Positions 15,780-24,466 of a stretch of DNA of 64,000 nt are shown here, piece after piece (the first letter of the stretch is position 1; every line of letters begins with the position of its first letter). Origin of the DNA: GWE2-42-39 sp034003625. GTDB taxonomy: Bacteria > Bacteroidota > Bacteroidia > Bacteroidales > Prolixibacteraceae. The position numbers were made by a program, and so were the translations under genes. The DNA lies in the NCBI GenBank assembly GCA_034003625.1, contig JAVEYG010000002.1:1-64000 (forward strand). Reading direction: 5' to 3'. The notes beneath the pieces were generated by a model. That model saw only the letters and a list, made by a program, of their open reading frames with translations, did no database searches and had not been told where the DNA came from.

Positions 15780-17435
15780 ATGACCATAAGCGCATTGCAA
15801 AAAGCACGGGCTGCCTATCAGCCTAAACTGCCCCAATCGTTGAAAGGCGCCGTCAGGATTGTTGACGGGGCTGCTACCGAATCGGTTGCCGACCAGGCTG
15901 AAATCAAGAAGTTGTTTCCCAATACGTACGGGATGCCGCTGATTACTTTTGAGGAAGGCGGTACAGCTGCACCAGTCCCTGCAGTCAATGTGGGTGTCAT
16001 ATTGTCGGGTGGACAGGCGCCAGGCGGGCATAACGTAATTTCTGGTATTTTCGATGGTATCAAAAAACTGAATGCCAACAGCAAACTGTACGGTTTTCTC
16101 GGTGGCCCGGGCGGATTGGTTGATCATAAATACATGGAAATCACCGCCGGTTATCTTGAAGGGTTCCGCAATACCGGCGGGTTCGACATAATTGGCTCAG
16201 GCCGTACCAAACTGGAAGAAGAAGCCCAGTTCGACAAAGGGCTGGAAATCCTGAAAAAACTCGACATCAAAGCGCTGGTCATCATTGGCGGCGACGACAG
16301 CAACACCAATGCTTGTGTGTTGGCCGAATATTATGCCGCGAAAAATGCAGGTGTGCAGGTAATCGGCTGTCCGAAAACCATCGACGGAGACCTGAAAAAT
16401 GAAATGATCGAGACTTCGTTTGGCTTCGATACTGCTGTAAAAGTTTATTCCGAGTTGATTGGCAACATTCAGCGCGATGCCAATTCAGCAAAAAAATATT
16501 GGCATTTCATTAAACTGATGGGCCGTTCGGCGTCGCACATCGGTTTGGAAGCCGCCCTTCAGACCCAGCCCAACATCACGCTCATTTCAGAAGAAGTAGC
16601 TGCCAAAAAGCAAACACTCGGCGAAATAGTTGATTATATGGCAGGAGCTATTGCCAAACGCGGCAACAATGGCGAGAATTTCGGCGTGGCGTTAATTCCT
16701 GAAGGATTAGTCGAATTTGTGCCGGAAATGAAAACCCTGATTGCCGAACTGAACGACTTGTTGGCCGAAGGTTCGGAATCGGAAAAGAAATTCAAATCGT
16801 TTACCGATAAATCCGAAGGCCGCAAATTTGTGGCCGGTATCCTGTCCGCCGAATCAGCGGAAGTATATAAATCATTACCAGGCGGCATTGCCGACCAGCT
16901 CACCCTCGACCGCGACCCACACGGGAACGTTCAGGTTTCGCTGATTGAAACAGAGAAACTATTGGGAGAAATGGTAAAAGCCCGTTTGGCAGAAATGAAA
17001 AAAGCAGGCGAGTTTAAAGGAAAATTTGGTACACAATACCATTTCTTCGGATACGAAGGACGTTGCGCGGCCCCCTCGAATTTCGATGCCGACTATTGCT
17101 ATTCGTTAGGTTACACCGCTTCGGTGCTGATTGGCGCCGGAAAAACCGGTTACATGGCTTCGGTTCGCAACCTCACTGCCCCTGCCGGACAATGGATTGC
17201 CGGTGGCGTGCCGGTGACGATGATGATGAACATGGAACGCCGTCATGGCCACATGAAACCGGTAATCCAGAAGGCCTTGGTGGAATTGGATGGTGCACCG
17301 TTCAAATACCTGGCCGCCAACCGCGAAAAATGGGCTGTTGAAACCAGTTACCTGTACCCGGGGCCAATTCAGTACTGGGGGCCAACCGAAGTGTGCGACC
17401 GTACTACCATCACTTTGCAGTTGGAAAAAGCATAA
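15780..17435 (+). CDS. pfp: Diphosphate-fructose-6-phosphate 1-phosphotransferase (PPi-PFK)
   Basis: A 551-aa long-type PPi-dependent phosphofructokinase catalysing reversible fructose-6-phosphate/PPi conversion in glycolysis. Motifs are LSGGQAPGGHN (about residues 70-80), IGGDDSNTNA, where the second Asp favours PPi over ATP, and CPKTIDGDLKN with the catalytic Asp. Length matches the plant-beta/Bacteroidota clade. The frame allows a TTG start three codons earlier; the ATG is preferred. A strong hairpin terminator follows, so it is monocistronic. Confidence 0.95.
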   Translation: MTISALQKARAAYQPKLPQSLKGAVRIVDGAATESVADQAEIKKLFPNTYGMPLITFEEGGTAAPVPAVNVGVILSGGQAPGGHNVISGIFDGIKKLNANSKLYGFLGGPGGLVDHKYMEITAGYLEGFRNTGGFDIIGSGRTKLEEEAQFDKGLEILKKLDIKALVIIGGDDSNTNACVLAEYYAAKNAGVQVIGCPKTIDGDLKNEMIETSFGFDTAVKVYSELIGNIQRDANSAKKYWHFIKLMGRSASHIGLEAALQTQPNITLISEEVAAKKQTLGEIVDYMAGAIAKRGNNGENFGVALIPEGLVEFVPEMKTLIAELNDLLAEGSESEKKFKSFTDKSEGRKFVAGILSAESAEVYKSLPGGIADQLTLDRDPHGNVQVSLIETEKLLGEMVKARLAEMKKAGEFKGKFGTQYHFFGYEGRCAAPSNFDADYCYSLGYTASVLIGAGKTGYMASVRNLTAPAGQWIAGGVPVTMMMNMERRHGHMKPVIQKALVELDGAPFKYLAANREKWAVETSYLYPGPIQYWGPTEVCDRTTITLQLEKA

Positions 17436-17466
17436 ACTTTTCTGAAAATATATTTACCCTGAAAAT

Positions 17467-17494
17467 CTCCTGCCGGTTGGCAGGAGTTTTTTTT
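17467..17494 (+). terminator. Rho-independent terminator after PPi-PFK
   Basis: Perfect stem CTCCTGCC / GGCAGGAG, loop GGTT, followed by eight T. Confidence 0.92.
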
Positions 17495-17591
17495 GCTAAT
17501 TTCTGTGCATTCAGCGCAATCCGTGTGAAAAAGTAAGCCGTTTCCTTTTTTCTTGTTACTTTTGAATCCGGCAGAAATTTAATCTTAACCT

Positions 17592-18527
17592 ATGGGACCG
17601 TCAATAGCCATTGTTTTGCCTTGTTATAACGAGGAAGTGATTGTCAGGGATTTTCTTCGCCGATTAGAAAAACAGCTTGCCGCTCTTTCGTATCCGTTCC
17701 ATGTTGTTGCAGTAAACGACAGCTCAACTGATCAGACTTTACAATTTTTGTCCGAATACACGCCTTCAGCCCCGAATGTTTGCATTTCTGTGCTCGACCT
17801 GGCTTTTAACCAGGGGCATCAGGGCGCAATTTACCAAGGAATGGTGTATGCCGAAAACCTTCCGGTTACCCATTGCATTGTGATGGATTCGGACGGGGAA
17901 GATGACCCGAAGGCCATTAAAAAATTAGTGGATTATCTCGATTACGACATTGTAAAAGTCATCCGGGGAAAGCGTAACGAGAACCTGCGCTTTAAAATTG
18001 GCTATGCAGTTTACCGTTTCATTTTCAGGATAATAACCGGGAGATACATGAATTATGGCAATTTTGTGCTGATCAACCGAAAAGTGTTGCTGGGGGCAGT
18101 ACATAATTCGTTTATCCACCTGGCAGCTTATTTAGTGAAACAAAAAGGGCGGCAAACCGGTTTCCGGTGGGACCGTTCGAAGCGGTTGGGGGGGAAATCA
18201 AAAATGAACCTGGCCGCGCTGATTGAACACGGCATCCGTTCGATGATCGAATTATCAAAGGAAATGTTGTTTAGCATCCTGAAACTGTTCATTATTTTTA
18301 TCAGCTTTTTTGTGTTTGGCATCGGCATTGTCCTTTACAAAAAGATGGTTGGCGACGCCATTATTGGTTGGTCCAGCACGCTGATCATGATCCTTTTCCT
18401 GGCCGGCTTGATCTGTTTGGGCATTTTTATCACCGGAACGTTACTGGTAAACATCCTCGATAAAAATAAAAATTCCAATAAAGTAGTCCTGTACAGGCTT
18501 CATTCTCAGAAAAATTGTCCGGAGTAA
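17592..18527 (+). CDS. Glycosyltransferase family 2, dolichol/undecaprenyl-phosphate sugar transferase type
   Basis: A 311-aa GT2 protein. The N-terminal catalytic domain (about 1-225) shows VLPCYNEE, VNDSSTDQT and the DxD-type MDSDGEDDP. Two hydrophobic C-terminal segments (about 228-250 and 260-285) anchor it in the membrane. This is the layout of DPMS/GtrB-like enzymes that charge a polyprenyl phosphate with a sugar for use by a periplasm-facing GT-C enzyme. Interestingly, a GT-C type protein is encoded at 58678, but far away. It is convergent with the peroxidase gene, with only 10 bases between stops. Confidence 0.87.
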   Translation: MGPSIAIVLPCYNEEVIVRDFLRRLEKQLAALSYPFHVVAVNDSSTDQTLQFLSEYTPSAPNVCISVLDLAFNQGHQGAIYQGMVYAENLPVTHCIVMDSDGEDDPKAIKKLVDYLDYDIVKVIRGKRNENLRFKIGYAVYRFIFRIITGRYMNYGNFVLINRKVLLGAVHNSFIHLAAYLVKQKGRQTGFRWDRSKRLGGKSKMNLAALIEHGIRSMIELSKEMLFSILKLFIIFISFFVFGIGIVLYKKMVGDAIIGWSSTLIMILFLAGLICLGIFITGTLLVNILDKNKNSNKVVLYRLHSQKNCPE

Positions 18528-18537
18528 TTGACGTTTG

Positions 18538-19089
18538 TTACCGTGCGGTTTCCTCTTTTATCCATTTAATAATCCTTTCGTTATCCGGTTTTTCGCGTGG
18601 GGCAACAAAATCAACTAATTGTCCGTTTTCGCCGATCAGGTATTTTTGGAAGTTCCAGCTTACTTCCGAATCCATCACCCCGTTTTTTGATTTTTGTGTC
18701 AGCCACTGGTAAACCGGGTGCATGTCGCTGCCTTTTACCGATATTTTCGACATCATCGGAAAAGTAACTCCGTAATTTTTTTCGCAAAATGCCGCAATTT
18801 CCTCATTGGCACCGGGTTCCTGTTCCTTGAAATTATTGGCCGGAAAACCGATGATGGTAAATTTTTCGCCGCCATACGTTTCATAAATCGCCTGAAGAAT
18901 TTTATACTGTGGAGTAAGGCCGCATTTCGACGCGGTATTTACGACCAAAACTTTTTTGCCTTTCAGGCTGGCCAGGTCAAAATCGTTGCCGTTTATATCT
19001 TTTACCACGAAACTATGAAATGTTTTTCCCTGTGAAAATGCCGCAGGAGAAAGGAGCAACAGGGCGATGATTAAAAAGTAAGCTTTCAT
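18538..19089 (-). CDS. Exported glutathione peroxidase family protein
   Basis: A 183-aa thiol peroxidase of the GPx family with an N-terminal signal peptide (residues 1-19, ending AFSQ), so it acts in the periplasm. The catalytic residues are visible: C56 (NTASKCGLTPQY), Q90 (NNFKEQEPG), W145 and N146 (VSWNFQKYL). The resolving cysteine C102 (FCEKNYGVTFP) suggests a thioredoxin-recycled, non-seleno enzyme. It removes peroxides. It has its own gene unit divergent from dnaX. Confidence 0.92.
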   Translation of the reverse strand: MKAYFLIIALLLLSPAAFSQGKTFHSFVVKDINGNDFDLASLKGKKVLVVNTASKCGLTPQYKILQAIYETYGGEKFTIIGFPANNFKEQEPGANEEIAAFCEKNYGVTFPMMSKISVKGSDMHPVYQWLTQKSKNGVMDSEVSWNFQKYLIGENGQLVDFVAPREKPDNERIIKWIKEETAR

Positions 19090-19230
19090 TGTTCTTGTTT
19101 TTTATGAGTTTTCTCTTGTATTGAACATTGAAAAACACAAAATGTTTGTGAAAACGGTTCTTTTTCAGCTTCTTTTTTTATGCTGAAAAAAAATGCCGGT
19201 TCCGGGATCGGTGCTGTTGATAAATTTACT

Positions 19231-19261
19231 CTTGTTTTCATGCCAGAATCGCTTATATTTG
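19231..19261 (+). promoter_or_regulatory. Promoter of dnaX
   Basis: A -33 element CTTG (19231-19234), a 19-base spacer and a -7 element TATATTTG (19254-19261), a near-perfect Bacteroidota housekeeping promoter 20 bases before the ATG. Confidence 0.75.
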
Positions 19262-19280
19262 GTTTCTCATTGAAAACGGT

Positions 19281-20384
19281 ATGGAAAATTTTATTGTTTC
19301 TGCACGAAAATACAGGCCCGATACATTTAAAACGGTAGTTGGACAGGCGTCGATTACCGGGACATTAAAAAATGCCATTAAAAACGGCCAGCTGGCCCAT
19401 GCCTATTTGTTTTGTGGTCCTCGCGGGGTAGGGAAAACCACCTGCGCCCGTATTTTTGCAAAAACTATCAACTGCCAGAACCTGACGGCAGAAACCGAAC
19501 CGTGCAACCAATGCGAATCGTGTAAGGCATTCAATACGAACCGTTCGTATAATATTCATGAATTAGATGCCGCCTCGAATAATTCGGTCGACGACATCCG
19601 CAGCCTGACTGACCAGGTGCGTATTCCTCCGCAGATCGGACATTACAGCATCTACATCATTGACGAGGTACACATGTTGTCGCAGGCCGCCTTCAATGCT
19701 TTTCTGAAGACATTGGAAGAACCGCCTAAACATGCCATTTTTATTCTGGCAACAACGGAAAAACATAAAATTATTCCGACCATTTTGTCGCGTTGTCAGA
19801 TTTTTGATTTCAACCGGATCAAAATCACCGATATTGCCGGCCATTTGGGATATGTTGCACAGAGCGAAAACGTGGAGATTGAAAGCGAAGCGCTGAACGT
19901 GATTGCCCACAAGGCCGACGGGGCCATGCGCGATGCCCTTTCCATCTTTGACCAGATTGTCAGTTTTTCAGGAAAGAAAATAACGTACCACGATGTCATT
20001 TCAAACCTGAATGTGCTGGATTACGATTACTATTTCAGGTTGGTCGACTGTTTCCTTAAAAATGATATTCCTAATGCCTTGATAATTTTTAACGATATTT
20101 TGGATTCAGGCTTCGACGGTCACCATTTTATTTCGGGGCTTAGCACCCATTTTCGCGACCTGTTGGTATGCAAAGACCCGGTTACGGTACAGTTGCTCGA
20201 AGTGGGCGGCGAAATCAAGGAAAAATACAAACAACAGGCGGCAGGCTGTGCCAGCGATTTCCTTTTTGAAGCTTTGAAAATTGCCAACGAATGCGACTTG
20301 CAATACAAGGCGAGCCAGAACAAACGACTGTTGGTTGAATTGGCGCTGATCAAAATGGCCCAGGTCACCTTAAAAAAAAAATAG
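19281..20384 (+). CDS. dnaX: DNA polymerase III subunit gamma (DnaX zero-frame product)
   Basis: A 367-aa AAA+ clamp-loader ATPase. It shows Walker A GPRGVGKTT, a zinc module with cysteines in INCQNL and CNQCESC, Walker B DEVHMLSQAAFNAFL, and LEEPP. The zero frame stops right after an A10 run (residues LKKK then TAG at 20382). This is the length and domain content of a gamma-type product: ATPase plus lid and collar, without the tau tail. The tail continues in the -1 frame (see 20381-21019). Fusing both gives a tau of about 579 aa, the usual DnaX size in this phylum. Confidence 0.93.
   Translation: MENFIVSARKYRPDTFKTVVGQASITGTLKNAIKNGQLAHAYLFCGPRGVGKTTCARIFAKTINCQNLTAETEPCNQCESCKAFNTNRSYNIHELDAASNNSVDDIRSLTDQVRIPPQIGHYSIYIIDEVHMLSQAAFNAFLKTLEEPPKHAIFILATTEKHKIIPTILSRCQIFDFNRIKITDIAGHLGYVAQSENVEIESEALNVIAHKADGAMRDALSIFDQIVSFSGKKITYHDVISNLNVLDYDYYFRLVDCFLKNDIPNALIIFNDILDSGFDGHHFISGLSTHFRDLLVCKDPVTVQLLEVGGEIKEKYKQQAAGCASDFLFEALKIANECDLQYKASQNKRLLVELALIKMAQVTLKKK
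20372..20381 (+). other. A10 slippery run within dnaX
   Basis: Ten consecutive A precede the zero-frame stop. A -1 ribosomal slip, or one extra A added by RNA polymerase, joins the ATPase part to the tau tail. A weak hairpin (AGCGAGG / CCCTGCT with one mismatch) begins about 10 bases downstream. A homopolymer sequencing error is the alternative. Confidence 0.65.
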
Positions 20385-21019
20385 CTGACGGCAGCGAGGA
20401 AGAAACCCTGCTCCCGTTGTTTGTCAATGAAGTTGCCGAACCTGCTAACCCTCCTTTGGCCGCGCCGTCAGGTGTTTTTACGGTAAGCAGGCCGGTTGAA
20501 CCGGTTGCCGAAAAACCTGTGGTAAAACGGGTGATAAGAAAAAGTGGCAGTTCGTTTACCCCTTCGATCACCGATGCGCTGAATGGGAGGCACTCCGGGG
20601 AAAACAAACAGGAAAACGCCCTTGATACATTAAAATACCACACTGAAAACGAACTGGAAGAACCGTTTACCAGGGAACAGTTTGAGCAGAAATGGAAAGA
20701 GTTCATCAGCCGGTATGAAGAACGGCCTAATTTATATACTGCCTTGTCAAATATCCCTCATCTGGAAGATGATTATAAATTGTTACTCACGATCGGCAGC
20801 GCCACTATTGACGAAGAAATAAAAATCATCAAACCTGACCTGGTTTCCTGGCTCCGGAAAGAACTAAGGAACAGCCGTATCGAAATGGTCACAAAAGTTG
20901 ATGTACAGAAACTGAAAAGGGTAATTTATTCTGATTCGGAAAAATTGCAGGAAATGATCAATAAGAATCCGCAACTCAGTGTATTTCGCCAAAAGTTCAA
21001 CCTTGATTTTAACGAATAA
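20381..21019 (+). CDS. dnaX: Tau-specific C-terminal part of DnaX (-1 frame)
   Basis: This frame is open from the A10 run to 21019 (about 212 codons) and has no convincing separate start at its beginning. It encodes a Pro/Val-rich linker (AEPANPPLAAPSG) and then the conserved C-terminal domain of Bacteroidota tau (FTREQFEQKWKEF, LVSWLRKELRN, FRQKFNLDFNE), which links the clamp loader to the polymerase. An ATG at 20417 could in principle start it alone, but a free-standing tau tail is not known, so expression by frameshifting from gamma, or an assembly error, is more likely. Confidence 0.85.
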   Translation: MADGSEEETLLPLFVNEVAEPANPPLAAPSGVFTVSRPVEPVAEKPVVKRVIRKSGSSFTPSITDALNGRHSGENKQENALDTLKYHTENELEEPFTREQFEQKWKEFISRYEERPNLYTALSNIPHLEDDYKLLLTIGSATIDEEIKIIKPDLVSWLRKELRNSRIEMVTKVDVQKLKRVIYSDSEKLQEMINKNPQLSVFRQKFNLDFNE

Positions 21020-21164
21020 ACTGAACTGATTGAATTTTTGTTGTTCCCGTTTTTTGACTGCCAGCCGGTATTAATTTTTCTTTTCTTTTAAAATAGGGAG
21101 CCTCAAACGAATAGGTTCAGTTTAAAAATTCGTATTTTTATCAAAAATTTAAAGATCAATAGCT

Positions 21165-21677
21165 ATGTTAAAAGAAAAGGTTTTGAATGCGATAAATGAC
21201 CAGATTAACGCGGAGTTTCATTCAGCTTATTTATATCTGTCGATGGCAGCATGGTTTGAAGACAAAGGGCTTTCCGGTTTTGCAAACTGGATGAAGGTTC
21301 AGTATCAGGAAGAAACTTCGCATGCCATGAAATTTTTCAATTATGTGGTGGAACGGAACGGACGGGTAATTTTATCTCCGATTGCCGCAGTTGAAACCGA
21401 TTTCAAAGACATTATCGACGTATTTGAAAAAACATTGGCCCACGAGGAATTGGTTACCGGACGCATTAATAAAATCATGGACATTGCCATTGCCGAAAGC
21501 GATCATGCCTCGCGCAGTTTCCTGAATTGGTTTGTCGATGAGCAGGTGGAAGAAGAAGCCAATGTAAATGAAATTCTGGATACCCTTCGCCTTATCAACG
21601 GGCAGGGAAACGGAGTGTTTATGCTCGACCGCGAAATGAAACAGCGTGTTTTTGTCGATACTACACAGGCGGAATAG
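21165..21677 (+). CDS. ftnA: Ferritin (bacterial FtnA type)
   Basis: A 170-aa non-haem ferritin that oxidises Fe(II) and stores it in a 24-mer shell. Di-iron ligands are visible as E17 (NAEFHSAYLYLS), E50 and H53 (QEETSHAMKFF), and the later E/Q residues near E94 and E127-Q. Length is standard. It stands alone with a terminator after it. It may complement the iron-sulfur and NO-stress functions elsewhere in the window. Confidence 0.95.
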   Translation: MLKEKVLNAINDQINAEFHSAYLYLSMAAWFEDKGLSGFANWMKVQYQEETSHAMKFFNYVVERNGRVILSPIAAVETDFKDIIDVFEKTLAHEELVTGRINKIMDIAIAESDHASRSFLNWFVDEQVEEEANVNEILDTLRLINGQGNGVFMLDREMKQRVFVDTTQAE

Positions 21678-21699
21678 TTTGTTAAAAGATACTTTTTAT

Positions 21700-21740
21700 A
21701 AGGCTGTCCGTCGGAAAAACGGGCAGCCTTTTCTTTTTTT
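21700..21740 (+). terminator. Rho-independent terminator after ferritin
   Basis: Stem AAGGCTG-CCGT / ACGG-CAGCCTT (one internal mismatch), then TTCTTTTTTT. Confidence 0.85.
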
Positions 21741-21781
21741 AATACCCTTTTTGTTTCATCACCCATTAAAATATTGACAAG

Positions 21782-23959
21782 ATGAGAACAGCAGAGAAAA
21801 AACTGGAAGAGCTGATCCATTTCTGTTCAAAAACCTTTTCGGAAGCTGACCTGGAAAAAATCAGGGAAGCGTACCAGTTTTCATCTGGTATCTTGGGAGA
21901 CAGTACCTGGGATACCGGGGAAGTAATTCTGGAACATGCCATCGAAGTGGCCATGATTGTTGCCCAAGAGATTGGCCTGGGAGTTGATTCGGTGAGGGCC
22001 GGCCTGCTGCATAATGTTGCATACGAAGGGATACAGAACCATGTGGCCCGTGCGCTACTGGAAGAACGCTTCGGTACCTCGGTTGCCGATATCCTGGAAG
22101 GAATGGCAAAAATCAATGCACTGGGTACCGATACGGTTGACCTGCATTCGGAAAATTACCGCAAGCTGATGCTCGCGCTGGCAGGTGATGTCCGTGTGAT
22201 CCTTACAAAAATTGCCGACCGCCTCCAGGTGATGCGAAGACTGGAGCACTATAAGCCCGGGATACAATATAAAATATCGGTGGAAACTTCGCATTTGTAT
22301 GCCCCGCTGGCCCACCGGCTGGGCTTGTATTACATCAATTCCGAATTGCTTGACCTGTGCCTGAAATACATGCAGCCGGGGAATTACAATTATGTGGTGG
22401 CCCGCTTACGGGAAACTGATCGCGAACGGGCTAACTTTGTGGCCGAATTTGTCAAACCGATCGAGGAAAAACTCAACCGGAAAGGTTTCCGGTTTGATAT
22501 GAAAGCCCGTACCAAAGCCATTAATTCGATCTGGCGAAAGATGCAGAACCAGCAGGTTGATTTTGATGAGGTATATGATCTTTTCGCGATCCGCATTATT
22601 CTGGACACTGAACTGGAAAATGAGAAGTCGGAGTGCTGGCAGGTGTATTCTATTGTTACCGAAGAGTATCAGTCGAACCCCGAACGTATGCGCGACTGGA
22701 TTACGATTCCCAAATCGAATGGCTACGAGTCACTGCATACCACGGTACTCGGGCCCCACGGGAAATGGGTCGAAATCCAGATACGTACCAAGCGGATGGA
22801 TGAAATTGCCGAAAAGGGGCTGGCTGCCCACTGGAAGTACAAAGGGGGGCAATCAAACCTTGAAATGGAACGATGGCTGGCCAACGTCCGTGAAATACTC
22901 GAAAATCCCGATGTAACCGTAATGGATTTTATCGATGATTTTAAGATGAACGTGTACAAGGATGAAATCTTTGTATTCACTCCGAAAGGCGACCTGAAAA
23001 AACTTCCCGCCGGCGCTACCTTACTCGATTTTGCGTATGAAATCCATTCGCAGGTGGGCGATAAGTGCGTAGGGGGGAAGGTCAATGGGAAAAATGTCAC
23101 GTTGAAATACAAACTGAAAAACGGCGACCTGATATCAATCGATACCTCGAACAACCAGCGCCCGAAAATGGACTGGCTCGATTTTGTGGTAACAACCAAA
23201 GCAAAAACCCGCATCAAAGCCAGCCTGAACGAGGAAGTAAAACGCGAAGCCGGCAATGGTAAGGAAATGCTGTTGCGAAAACTGAAGAACTGGAAAATTC
23301 CGTATAACGATGATAATATCCGCAAACTGCTGAAGCATTACAGGTTCAAGTTGGCGCAAGACCTTTATTACAATATTTCAATCGGTAAAATTGATGCCCT
23401 GGCCATTAAAGATTTATTGGCGGAAAAAGAAGAGATAACGGCCAAACAGGTGATTTCTGATGTATTGCCCAAAGAACAGGTGAAAGAGCTCGAATTTTCG
23501 GCAGACGATGATTTCCTGGTGATCGACAACAATATTAAAAATGTGAATTACAAGCTGGCTCCGTGCTGCAATCCCATTTTTGGCGACGAAATTTTTGGTT
23601 TTGTTACTATCCGGGAAGGAATAAAAATTCACCGGATAACTTGTCCGAATGCCCCGCAAATGATCGAACGTTATCCGTACCGGATTATTCAGGCGAAATG
23701 GCGAGATACCGGGAAACGTTCGTCTTTTCAGGCAGTTATTCGTATTTCGGGGAACAACGACAACGATATTGTCCCGCAGATATCGTATGTTATTGCAAAG
23801 GATATCGGCGTTCAGATGCGTTCCATTAATATCGAATCGGATGGCGGCGAATTCGAAGGGACGCTGCGGGTGTTTGTGAACAATCTGGAACATCTTGAGT
23901 TTTTACTGCATAAACTGAAAAACATAAAAGGGGTGGTCCATGTGGGCCGGGCCGATTAA
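21782..23959 (+). CDS. RelA/SpoT-type (p)ppGpp synthetase with degenerate hydrolase site
   Basis: A 725-aa long RSH protein with domains HD (about 1-195), synthetase (about 235-355), TGS (about 390-450), zinc-finger/CC (about 590-650, PCCNPIFGDE and ITCPNAP) and ACT (about 655-725). The synthetase motifs are intact: D266 (YDLFAIR), PKSNGYESLHT and E331 (VEIQIRT). In the HD domain H52 and D146 are kept, but the usual HDxxED reads HNVAYE at residues 77-82, so metal-binding Asp78 is Asn and the catalytic Glu81-Asp82 pair is Tyr-Glu. The protein is therefore probably a RelA-like synthetase without hydrolase activity, and another RSH in the genome should degrade ppGpp. Confidence 0.93.
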   Translation: MRTAEKKLEELIHFCSKTFSEADLEKIREAYQFSSGILGDSTWDTGEVILEHAIEVAMIVAQEIGLGVDSVRAGLLHNVAYEGIQNHVARALLEERFGTSVADILEGMAKINALGTDTVDLHSENYRKLMLALAGDVRVILTKIADRLQVMRRLEHYKPGIQYKISVETSHLYAPLAHRLGLYYINSELLDLCLKYMQPGNYNYVVARLRETDRERANFVAEFVKPIEEKLNRKGFRFDMKARTKAINSIWRKMQNQQVDFDEVYDLFAIRIILDTELENEKSECWQVYSIVTEEYQSNPERMRDWITIPKSNGYESLHTTVLGPHGKWVEIQIRTKRMDEIAEKGLAAHWKYKGGQSNLEMERWLANVREILENPDVTVMDFIDDFKMNVYKDEIFVFTPKGDLKKLPAGATLLDFAYEIHSQVGDKCVGGKVNGKNVTLKYKLKNGDLISIDTSNNQRPKMDWLDFVVTTKAKTRIKASLNEEVKREAGNGKEMLLRKLKNWKIPYNDDNIRKLLKHYRFKLAQDLYYNISIGKIDALAIKDLLAEKEEITAKQVISDVLPKEQVKELEFSADDDFLVIDNNIKNVNYKLAPCCNPIFGDEIFGFVTIREGIKIHRITCPNAPQMIERYPYRIIQAKWRDTGKRSSFQAVIRISGNNDNDIVPQISYVIAKDIGVQMRSINIESDGGEFEGTLRVFVNNLEHLEFLLHKLKNIKGVVHVGRAD

Positions 23960-24026
23960 CAATGTTTATTTGTTTCCGCTCGCGATCTGGAATGAGATAC
24001 CGACTATACTGAATGGAGGAGCAGGT

Positions 24027-24299
24027 ATGGATAGAATACAACAACTGATAGAGGAAAATAAGCTGGATGACGCGCTGAAAATGCTGGATCGTTTCTATGA
24101 AATGAACTCAGAAAACCTCCCGGCAGAGTTTTATCTTTTGAAAGCCCGTATATCCGGGAAACAGCATAAATGGGGAGAGGTAATCAATCATTACCACGAG
24201 GTATTGGAAATCGATCCCGGTAATTCCGAAGCAAAATCAGGTATACAGATGGCGCGGGGCATACTTGGATTTTTTAACCCTGACATGTTTAACCCCTAA
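24027..24299 (+). CDS. Small TPR-like protein
   Basis: A 90-aa helical protein with about two TPR-like units (DDALKMLDRFYEMN; GEVINHYHEVLEIDPGNSEAK, the last a classical TPR end). The ATG at 24027 follows a GGAGGA purine stretch; the frame is open further up but would overlap relA. TPR proteins bind partner proteins. It lies 67 bases after the RSH gene and may be co-transcribed with it. Confidence 0.7.
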   Translation: MDRIQQLIEENKLDDALKMLDRFYEMNSENLPAEFYLLKARISGKQHKWGEVINHYHEVLEIDPGNSEAKSGIQMARGILGFFNPDMFNP

Positions 24300-24466
24300 A
24301 AATCAGGAATAAAGGCATATATCCTGCCGGCGTTTTTTCGCAAAGAACAGGGGTGCTGTCAATCCGTTAAATAATTTCTGGGATTTTTGATCATTATTCT
24401 TATTTTTGAAATGGATTAAAAAAATATTCAGCAAATACTAATTATTAACAATAATTTGAAAAAAGG

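Noticed and set aside
20417..21019. Separate gene starting at the ATG within the dnaX tail
   Set aside because: The frame is open back to the A10 run and the sequence is the conserved tau C-terminus, so it belongs to dnaX.
22723..23325. A 200-codon antisense frame within the RSH gene
   Set aside because: Serine/phenylalanine-rich shadow with no homology; the sense strand is a fully conserved RelA/SpoT protein.
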